Source: CAZYPH01 sp964649095 | GTDB lineage: Bacteria; Bdellovibrionota; UBA1018; UBA923 | Assembly (NCBI GenBank): GCA_964649095.1 | Contig: CAZYPH010000088.1 | Coordinates: 1-10,050 of the forward strand | DNA: 10,050 bases | Direction: 5' to 3' | Shown: one piece after another, positions 1 through 4,864 of the stretch | Layout of the letters: every line of letters starts with the position of its first letter | Numbering within the stretch: position 1 is the stretch's first letter | The notes under the pieces: model-generated | Database searches by the model: none | What the model was told of the DNA's origin: nothing | The model's input: only the letters and a program-made list of their open reading frames with translations | Program-made: the position numbers and the translations under genes

Positions 1-2
1 GC

Positions 3-125
3 AGGTTGATAATGGGGGATAGCGATCGACCTGTGCCTGATGGTACTAGTCGCGATGATCCGCCTAGTGCTGTAGCAACTGGTGATCGACTAGATGCTGG
101 TACTCAGACCTCAACCGTCCAGTAG
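3..125 (+). CDS. 3' end of an unidentified gene with a repetitive hydrophilic tail (partial)
   Basis: The frame starting at base 3 is open from the window edge to a TAG at 123-125, giving 40 codons. The start lies outside the window unless the internal ATG at 12 is used. The peptide is rich in Gly, Asp, Thr, Ser and Pro and contains a loose internal repeat of the type GDxDR...DGT followed by GDR..DAGT. The DNA shows the same repetition, with two copies of GATCGAC each followed by a GGTACT. No family can be recognised from this stretch. It stops 4 bases before the stop of the leftward gene, so the two converge with no visible terminator hairpin. It resembles a low-complexity C-terminal tail of a secreted or surface protein, but chance openness of 40 codons cannot be excluded. 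Confidence 0.45.
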   Translation, partial: RLIMGDSDRPVPDGTSRDDPPSAVATGDRLDAGTQTSTVQ

Positions 126-129
126 CCCA

Positions 130-1191
130 CTAATTTGTCAACTGCTCCACCTCACTCATCAGTTCCAAAATAAGTTTCTGATCGAGTCCGGTATCACGTG
201 CGTACTGCACGGCGGCCTCACGCATCGTGCGTGAGCGGGTGAGTTTGCCGATATGAAAGTAGACTTCTTTATCTTGAGGATTGGTCGTAGCCATCGCAGC
301 AAGAGCTACTAACACGCGCCGCTCTGCAATTTGAACACTCTGTGGTGTCGCGTTTGTGTTGGTTTTGAGTTGTGTGAGTGCGCCTAGGGCTGTTTGAATG
401 GCATGGGTATTGTGAGCGATGCGTTCGTCAAGGGTGTAGGGTTTGTTAGCGCCCGCATGAGATTGTGTGGTGACAAACGTCGTTAAAGTTTGTGGGCATA
501 ACTCTTTTGATGCCTGCATCGCATAAAACGTCGGCTCATCGGTCGTGCCGCCGCTAAGAGTTATCGCCGTAATCTCGTCGTTGTAATCGCAAAAAAATCG
601 GTGTCTATCAAAGACAACTAAACTGCTGGAGCTCGTTGTTGGTTTTAGTGGTGTTCTATCCTGGCACAAACGTGTGAGATGCGTGGTGTTCCAGGCGAGG
701 TAGGGGTGTTTTAAAAAATGCAGTAGAGTGTCGATGCTGTCGCGTTTATTGTTCGATGAAAACTGCTTCTGCAGAGCCTCTAACGTATCGCCATAATCAA
801 AATGGGTAGGGCCTCGTTTGGGTCCGTATAACGCGAGTTTGGTCTCGCGTGTTTGTGGGTCAATAAATCTAATATTTTCTATATATTTTTTTGGTGGACC
901 TGACTTGTAGGGCATGAGCAGGTCGTAGTTTTCAATATAGTGATTCGGAATATTTGCGCGGTAGTGCCAAAGAAATAGACTAGTCGTGCTGGGTGGCTCG
1001 CTGCAGGGCTTTTGCTGTGCGAGGAAGTCATTTAGTGTGACGATGGTATTAGGTAGTTTTCGAAAATACGTATTCGTCGCCAGAGCAATTAACACGGCTC
1101 CCCCAATGCCAGCTGCGAACCGAACGATATATTGTGATTTTGTTTTAACTCGCCGCCCAATAACTAAACTAGAATTCTTGTCGCGTTTCAT
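130..1191 (-). CDS. Membrane-anchored protein of unknown function, 353 aa
   Basis: I do not recognise this protein. It begins with a basic stretch (residues 1-20), then one hydrophobic segment at about 21-43. This fits an N-terminal anchor with the remaining roughly 310 residues outside the cytoplasmic membrane, or less likely an uncleaved signal. The exported part has four cysteines (63, 176, 201, 232), an even number that would allow two disulfides. The last 100 residues (about 254-351) look all-helical, in a pattern resembling helical-repeat or scaffold proteins. The ATG at 1191 lacks a strong ribosome binding site (only TCTCAATTT just upstream), yet the basic-then-hydrophobic N-terminus supports this start. 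It is divergent from flbD-motA-motB across 49 bp and could share regulation with that operon, but nothing in its sequence links it to motility. Confidence 0.8.
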   Translation of the reverse strand: MKRDKNSSLVIGRRVKTKSQYIVRFAAGIGGAVLIALATNTYFRKLPNTIVTLNDFLAQQKPCSEPPSTTSLFLWHYRANIPNHYIENYDLLMPYKSGPPKKYIENIRFIDPQTRETKLALYGPKRGPTHFDYGDTLEALQKQFSSNNKRDSIDTLLHFLKHPYLAWNTTHLTRLCQDRTPLKPTTSSSSLVVFDRHRFFCDYNDEITAITLSGGTTDEPTFYAMQASKELCPQTLTTFVTTQSHAGANKPYTLDERIAHNTHAIQTALGALTQLKTNTNATPQSVQIAERRVLVALAAMATTNPQDKEVYFHIGKLTRSRTMREAAVQYARDTGLDQKLILELMSEVEQLTN

Positions 1192-1208
1192 GAAATTGAG
1201 ATTACAAT
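1178..1208 (+). promoter_or_regulatory. Weak candidate promoter for flbD-motAB
   Basis: TTGTCG at 1178-1183 and TACAAT at 1203-1208 are separated by 19 bases, longer than the preferred 17. They would place a start site about 25-30 bases before the flbD ATG. The -35 box overlaps the beginning of the divergent gene. No sigma-54 (GG-N10-GC) or sigma-28-like flagellar promoter was seen in this gap. This is the best candidate only, not a firm call. Confidence 0.2.
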
Positions 1209-1240
1209 AAATCTAGTCCTTAACTAAACTTAAAATATTT

Positions 1241-1462
1241 ATGATAGAACTTCACAAACTCACGGGCCAACAATTTGTTGTTAATGCTGATCTAATAAAA
1301 ACAATTGAATCCGTACCAGATACTATAATTACGCTGACGACCTGCGAAAGAATTTATGTCAAAGAGCCTGTCGCGCAGGTTGTTTCAAAGGTAGAAATTT
1401 ATAAACAGAAAATATTTGGAACCGCCATTGGTGTAGTCGGCGAAACTACAAAACGAGGCTAA
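1241..1462 (+). CDS. flbD: FlbD-family flagellar protein, 73 aa
   Basis: This is a small cytoplasmic protein of the FlbD family found in flagellar gene clusters next to motA/motB, for example in spirochaetes. It is distinct from the Caulobacter NtrC-type regulator of the same name. The family signature is clear: an MIEL start, then the N-A-D-L-I core at 16-20, the PDTIITL stretch at 26-32, and a lysine-glutamate motif (VKEP) near 40-43 before a C-terminal helix. The length matches the family. The exact role is not well established; a regulatory or assembly function in motility is usually suggested. The stop is 4 bases before the motA ATG, so translation is probably coupled. The ATG at 1241 is preceded by an AT-rich leader without an evident Shine-Dalgarno sequence, so initiation may be weak or depend on an unstructured leader. 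Confidence 0.9.
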   Translation: MIELHKLTGQQFVVNADLIKTIESVPDTIITLTTCERIYVKEPVAQVVSKVEIYKQKIFGTAIGVVGETTKRG

Positions 1463-1466
1463 AGAC

Positions 1467-2255
1467 ATGGAAATATCTACGATAGTCGGCATTTTAATGA
1501 GTCTGGCTGCCGTATTCGGTGGCGCGTTATTAGAGGGGTTGCATCTTTCAGCGTTGTTACAACCAACGGCGGCTATCATTGTGTTTGGGGGTACGATAGC
1601 AGCGGGTCTGGTAAGTTTTCCGATTCAAGATGTCAAACAGGCGATAAAGTCGTTAAAGGTTATATTTAAAAAAGTAGATATGAATCCTGCGCCTGTCATT
1701 GAAGAGATCATCACAATCGCTACTGTGGCACGAAAAGAGGGTATTTTAGCAATCGAAGGTATGCGTGAGAATATACAAGATCCTATATTTAAAAAGGCCG
1801 TCAAATTCGTAATCGATGGCTTCGAAGCCGCGACGGTGCGCGACATCATGGATGCCGAGATTGATATGGAGCTTGAAGAAGAAGAAGCTGCAGCAAAAGT
1901 CTGGGAAGGGCTGGGCGGGTATGCTCCCACAATCGGTATTATTGGAGCCGTATTAGGCCTTATTCACGTCATGGGTAACTTGTCTGACCCTAGTCAATTA
2001 GGTGGAGGTATTTCGGTCGCGTTTGTGGCCACGGTGTATGGGGTTGCAAGTGCGAACTTAATGTTCATTCCCTTCGGTACGAAAATTAAACGTAAGGCCA
2101 AAATGGCCACGCTGAATAAAGAAGTCGTGAAGTTAGGCATCTTAGGTATTCAAGAGGGTCTTAATCCGCACTTTTTACGCGAAAAACTTTTAGTGTATGT
2201 GCACGAAGCGCATAAAAAACCTGCGGGAGACGGCGTTGAAAAAGAAAAAGCATGA
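1467..2255 (+). CDS. motA: Flagellar stator protein MotA, 262 aa
   Basis: MotA is the multi-copy inner-membrane subunit of the flagellar stator. With MotB it forms the ion channel that drives the rotor. Four hydrophobic segments are visible (about 1-22, 32-50, 153-170, 182-203), with the expected large cytoplasmic loop between the second and third. The loop carries the family signature ARKEG (88-92) followed by an acidic helix (EIDMELEEEEAA). The two conserved prolines near the channel are P154 in YAPTIG and P202 in FIPFG. TM4 reads AFVATVYG, with Ala at a position often Thr in sodium-driven PomA/MotP. This leans towards proton use but does not settle it. Length is normal. GAGG at 1455-1458, 8 bases before the ATG, is a good ribosome binding site. 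The 3' end overlaps motB by 20 bases, fitting fixed stoichiometry through coupled translation. Confidence 0.96.
   Translation: MEISTIVGILMSLAAVFGGALLEGLHLSALLQPTAAIIVFGGTIAAGLVSFPIQDVKQAIKSLKVIFKKVDMNPAPVIEEIITIATVARKEGILAIEGMRENIQDPIFKKAVKFVIDGFEAATVRDIMDAEIDMELEEEEAAAKVWEGLGGYAPTIGIIGAVLGLIHVMGNLSDPSQLGGGISVAFVATVYGVASANLMFIPFGTKIKRKAKMATLNKEVVKLGILGIQEGLNPHFLREKLLVYVHEAHKKPAGDGVEKEKA
2225..2230 (+). promoter_or_regulatory. Ribosome binding site that decides the motB start (TTG)
   Basis: GGGAGA lies 5 bases upstream of the TTG at 2236. The only in-frame ATG upstream, at 2197, would add 13 residues unlike MotB N-termini and has no comparable site. The TTG yields a short lysine-rich N-terminus directly before the conserved HERWLVSYADF region. 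Confidence 0.6.
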
Positions 2256-2982
2256 AGAACACGTCAATCATGAACGTTGGTTAGTATCGTACGCTGACTT
2301 TATTACGCTGCTGTTTGCATTTTTTGTGATCATGTATGCCATTTCAAAATCGGATGTTCAGAAATTTCAGAAGGCGGCGGAGAGTTTGCGCGGCGCGCTG
2401 AGTGGCGATTTTGTAAATCTGCAGGGTAATAGCGGCGGTAAAACGTTAGATCAGTTTGACGAGCGGGTCGCTCGTGGCGGTAAAGTGCTTGATTTGCCGG
2501 TCGGCCGCACGAATGAGCTGCGTGCTGAAAAAGAAGACGGTCTTCTAAAAACAGCTAGAATCTTAGAAGAGAGTTTGAGTTTTGAATTGGGCTCTCTTGC
2601 CGATGCCGAAAAAATGCAGATGGTGCCTGACGAAAAAGGCCTATTGCTGAGAATTGCGGCTAAAGATTTTTACGATTCGGGCGCAGTACACGTACGGAGT
2701 GATGCGTTGCATCTGGTAGATCAGATGGCGAAAGCGCTGCAGGCCACGAATAATCCGATTCGTATTGCAGGCCACACAGATGACTTGGGTGATCATCGGA
2801 AAAACTGGGAAGTATCAACGGGGCGCGCCGTTTGGATGACGCAGTATCTGATTGAACGCCATAAGTTAGACCCCGCGCGCCTTGAAGTCAGCGCCTTTGC
2901 ACATTACCGTCCGTTAGCTCCAAATACCTCCGAGAAGAACCGCAATAAAAACCGTCGAGTTGAGATTTTGATACTGAAGTAG
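2236..2982 (+). CDS. motB: Flagellar stator protein MotB, 248 aa
   Basis: MotB is the second stator subunit: it supplies the ion-binding aspartate of the channel and anchors the stator to peptidoglycan. From the TTG start, a lysine-rich cytoplasmic tail is followed by one membrane helix beginning at about residue 16. The essential aspartate is D21 in the SYADFITLLFAFF motif. A plug or linker region (about 40-130) leads to an OmpA-like peptidoglycan-binding domain. This carries GHTDD (with N and S/R residues of the NWEVSTGRA motif after it) and a terminal NRRVEI. The length is typical or slightly short for the family. The gene overlaps motA by 20 bases in another frame. An ATG at 2197 is possible but poorly supported. 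No terminator hairpin is visible in the 113 bases after the stop. Confidence 0.95.
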   Translation: MKKKKHEEHVNHERWLVSYADFITLLFAFFVIMYAISKSDVQKFQKAAESLRGALSGDFVNLQGNSGGKTLDQFDERVARGGKVLDLPVGRTNELRAEKEDGLLKTARILEESLSFELGSLADAEKMQMVPDEKGLLLRIAAKDFYDSGAVHVRSDALHLVDQMAKALQATNNPIRIAGHTDDLGDHRKNWEVSTGRAVWMTQYLIERHKLDPARLEVSAFAHYRPLAPNTSEKNRNKNRRVEILILK

Positions 2983-3055
2983 TTTGCTGTGTATGTTTGT
3001 AAATGTCTAATAATATTAAATAGATACAAGGTTCTGATGTCTTTTGTTTGAATTT

Positions 3056-3083
3056 TTGACTAAGTTTGAATATATATGATAAT
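3056..3083 (+). promoter_or_regulatory. Promoter of the hicAB module
   Basis: TTGACT at 3056-3061 and GATAAT at 3078-3083 are each five of six matches to the sigma-70 consensus, separated by 16 bases. Transcription would begin near 3090, leaving a leader of about 12 bases that still contains the AAAAGG ribosome binding site (3089-3094) for the ATG at 3102. This indicates that the module is expressed independently of the flagellar operon. Confidence 0.55.
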
Positions 3084-3087
3084 ATAT
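3071..3087 (+). promoter_or_regulatory. AT-rich dyad over the -10 box, candidate HicB operator
   Basis: TATATATGATAATATAT has two ATATAT blocks around GATA and overlaps the -10 hexamer. HicB-type antitoxins repress their own promoters, so an operator here is expected. The assignment is by position and symmetry only; AT-rich palindromes also arise by chance. Confidence 0.3.
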
Positions 3088-3101
3088 GAAAAGGTATGCC
3101 A

Positions 3102-3290
3102 ATGAAGGCAAAGGAGCTTGTGAAGCTTTTAGAACGCTCTGGTTATGAGGAGGTTCGACAGAAGGGAAGTCATCGAAGGTTTGAGTGTGTTGGTAAGGAG
3201 CCATTAACAATCCCATGGCATTCAAATGGCAATGCCACTTTGCATCCAAAAATTATTAAAGACTGTTTAAAAAAGGCGGGTCTACTGTGA
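3102..3290 (+). CDS. hicA: HicA-like mRNA interferase toxin, 62 aa
   Basis: HicA toxins are small double-stranded-RNA-binding-fold ribonucleases that cleave mRNA and block translation until bound by HicB. The family pattern is present throughout: an N-terminal helix (KAKELVKLLERSGY), then the GSH motif with the catalytic histidine at residue 24 followed by basic residues. A strand ending in TIPWH and a C-terminal helix IIKDCLKKAGL follow. The length is typical. I chose the ATG at 3102 over the one at 3096 because AAAAGG (3089-3094) is then 7 bases upstream instead of 1, and HicA proteins normally begin close to this Lys-x-Lys-Glu-Leu stretch. The stop overlaps the GTG start of hicB by 4 bases (GTGA), so toxin and antitoxin are coupled. 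All key residues seem intact, so the toxin is probably functional. Confidence 0.88.
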   Translation: MKAKELVKLLERSGYEEVRQKGSHRRFECVGKEPLTIPWHSNGNATLHPKIIKDCLKKAGLL

Positions 3291-3748
3291 AGCGCAAAAC
3301 CTACGAGGATCTTAAATATTCAATTCGTATTCTGAGTAATGGCGATGGAACGTATAGCGTTGAGGTTCCCAAGTTGCCTGGATGTTACTCGGTTGGGGCC
3401 TCAAAAAGCGAATGTATTGCAAATATTGTTGAGGCAATAGAGTTGCATTTAGATGGACTAAAAGTCGCTCCACCAGAGGACTTGATGCCAGCGATTGAAG
3501 TTTCGGAAGAACAGCCGAAAGCAGACGACTATCTGCTTTCTCTCCCCGAGGCGTGTAAGTTTCTTGATATCTCTGATGCGACAATGAGGCGTTATATTAA
3601 GAGTGGAAAAGTCCCTGCTTACAATTTTGGAAAAGAATATAAGTTTAAGCTTTTAGAGTTAACCGCACTGATTAACTCGTTTCGTGTTCGGGCTGAGGTT
3701 GCCGCATTGGCAGCACCTCGACAGCGTAGATCACGATCTGCGGCTTAA
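3287..3748 (+). CDS. hicB: HicB-like antitoxin with excisionase/MerR-type HTH, 153 aa
   Basis: This should be the antitoxin that neutralises HicA and represses the operon. Residues about 10-62 form the partial RNase-H-like HicB domain: YSIRI, then a strand with the VPKLPGC motif, the acidic helix around ECIANIVEAIELHL, and a trailing linker. Residues about 83-132 are not the usual ribbon-helix-helix or Xre domain. They match the winged helix of the excisionase/MerR family: LSLPEACKFLDIS, then ATMRRYIKSGKVPAY and a FGKEYKF wing before a final helix. A basic, Ala-rich tail (RQRRSRSAA) follows. The start is a GTG overlapping the hicA stop; AAAGG at 3272-3276 lies 10 bases upstream. The HicB assignment rests on both the domain pattern and pairing with hicA. 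Confidence 0.85.
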   Translation: MKRKTYEDLKYSIRILSNGDGTYSVEVPKLPGCYSVGASKSECIANIVEAIELHLDGLKVAPPEDLMPAIEVSEEQPKADDYLLSLPEACKFLDISDATMRRYIKSGKVPAYNFGKEYKFKLLELTALINSFRVRAEVAALAAPRQRRSRSAA

Positions 3749-3786
3749 TGTAATCTCCGCAGAGTCGCTACCAACAACAATTGCCG

Positions 3787-3798
3787 AGTAAAGTTACT
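3787..3798. repeat. Short perfect inverted repeat between hicB and the CsgG-like gene
   Basis: AGTAA-AG-TTACT is a 12-bp dyad, flanked by two copies of TGCCGA (3782-3787 with 3798-3803). It lies in the 91-bp gap that should hold any promoter of the downstream operon and could be a regulator site. No convincing -35/-10 pair was found around it. Confidence 0.25.
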
Positions 3799-3818
3799 GC
3801 CGATTGCGCACTGCGATA

Positions 3819-3839
3819 GGCCTGGCGCACACTCAGGCC
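3819..3839 (+). promoter_or_regulatory. Stem-loop directly before the start codon of the CsgG-like gene
   Basis: GGCCTG (3819-3824) and CAGGCC (3834-3839) are perfectly complementary, with a 9-base loop. The stem ends at the base before the ATG at 3840 and buries the only AGG near that start. It could limit translation of the operon. It has no U-run, so it is not an intrinsic terminator. Confidence 0.35.
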
Positions 3840-4838
3840 ATGATAGTTGCAGTGAGACGTTCTCGTTGGGTTTTGATTTTTTTGGGTTGTTTCAGTTTGA
3901 GTAGCGCCTGGGCATTTGGCCGGCGTAAGGCGGCACCGGTCGTGACGAATCCGCCCGCACACACACAGGGTGCGCCTGCACGAATGGTGGGGTTGCCGGC
4001 GTTAATCAACCACCGCTTTGTTCTACCAAACCAGCAACAGACGTTAATCGATAGTGGTGTGTTGTTGCGTGAAATCGTTGTAGCAGAGTTGGGCGCAGAA
4101 GGGCGCAAGTTTCGGCCGCTGGTGTTAGATGTTGGTGATTCTGAGGCAGCTACTGATACGCCCACTGCTAATGCAACGCCGGGCGCGATATCAAATATTC
4201 AAAATTCTAGATATATTTTTCGTGGTGGTTTAATTGCGTTCGAAGCAAATAACACAACCCTTGGTGTGCGGATTGGATTTGCTCCGGGTATCGGCACCGA
4301 TATTGGTAGTGGCGTTGTGACCAGTGCTCAGGGCGCAGTTGATGTGGCGATCTCGCGGCTAGAGTTTGCGTTGAGTATTATCGATAGCACTACGGGCGAA
4401 ATTATTGCCTCGAGTTCGGCTTCAGGCAGGCCTACTGAAGTGGGGGCTCGGGTGTCGGTAAACTTCGGAGCGATTCAGACGGGCGCAGACTTTGTGCATC
4501 GCAGTGCGATGGCGCCGCTATTCCGAAGTGCCATTCGAAAATCCATTCAAGGGCTTGAGGCCAACCCTCAATGGAATCGACGTATGGATTGGCAGGCCCG
4601 TGTCATAGGTCTGTTTGCGCCGCACCAGACCATTGTCATGAACGCTGGCCTGCAAGACAATATTCAAGAACGTAATGTTTTTACAGTATATAAGCAAAAT
4701 AGAATACGTATTGGTGAAGTAAAAGTCGTTCGTGTGGGGTTTGATTCGTGCGAGGCACAATACATTCCAGAAAACTCCAGTCGCACCAATTTCGAGGCCA
4801 CTGATATTGATGATGTAGTGAAGATTTTCTATTTCTAG
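3840..4838 (+). CDS. Exported CsgG-like protein with FlgT-C-like C-terminus, 332 aa
   Basis: The protein starts with a basic segment and a hydrophobic core (about 10-24) with a likely signal peptidase I site after AWA (residue 25). A cysteine at 17 (FLGC) only poorly fits a lipobox. Residues about 48-245 follow the CsgG-family pattern: an early segment with a helix around DSGVLLREIVVAEL, then RGGLIAFE (129-136), a glycine-rich stretch, an amphipathic strand, and the characteristic IIDSTTGEIIASSSASG (180-196). A helical segment follows, near FRSAIRKSIQGL. Residues about 252-309 resemble the C-terminal domain of FlgT (NAGLQDNIQERNVFTVY, then IGEVKVVRV). CsgG forms outer-membrane curli pores and FlgT builds a flagellar basal-body ring, so a periplasmic or outer-membrane assembly role is likely, but the exact function is unknown. 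An in-frame TTG at 3804 would add 12 residues; ATG 3840 gives the better signal peptide. The next gene starts 26 bases downstream. Confidence 0.78.
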   Translation: MIVAVRRSRWVLIFLGCFSLSSAWAFGRRKAAPVVTNPPAHTQGAPARMVGLPALINHRFVLPNQQQTLIDSGVLLREIVVAELGAEGRKFRPLVLDVGDSEAATDTPTANATPGAISNIQNSRYIFRGGLIAFEANNTTLGVRIGFAPGIGTDIGSGVVTSAQGAVDVAISRLEFALSIIDSTTGEIIASSSASGRPTEVGARVSVNFGAIQTGADFVHRSAMAPLFRSAIRKSIQGLEANPQWNRRMDWQARVIGLFAPHQTIVMNAGLQDNIQERNVFTVYKQNRIRIGEVKVVRVGFDSCEAQYIPENSSRTNFEATDIDDVVKIFYF

Positions 4839-4864
4839 GTCACAATCAGGGCACGAGGCGTTTT

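Noticed and set aside
986..1210. 74-codon rightward open frame
   Set aside because: It lies antisense within the anchored-protein gene, has no ribosome binding site and shows no recognisable protein features.
3287..3748. Phage excisionase or integrative element marker
   Set aside because: The excisionase-like helix-turn-helix is fused to a HicB domain and follows hicA. No integrase, attachment-site repeats or other mobile genes are visible.
3840..3899. Lipoprotein signal (FLGC, Cys17) on the CsgG-like protein
   Set aside because: The hydrophobic core before Cys17 is short and the -3 residue is Phe. A signal peptidase I site after AWA fits better.
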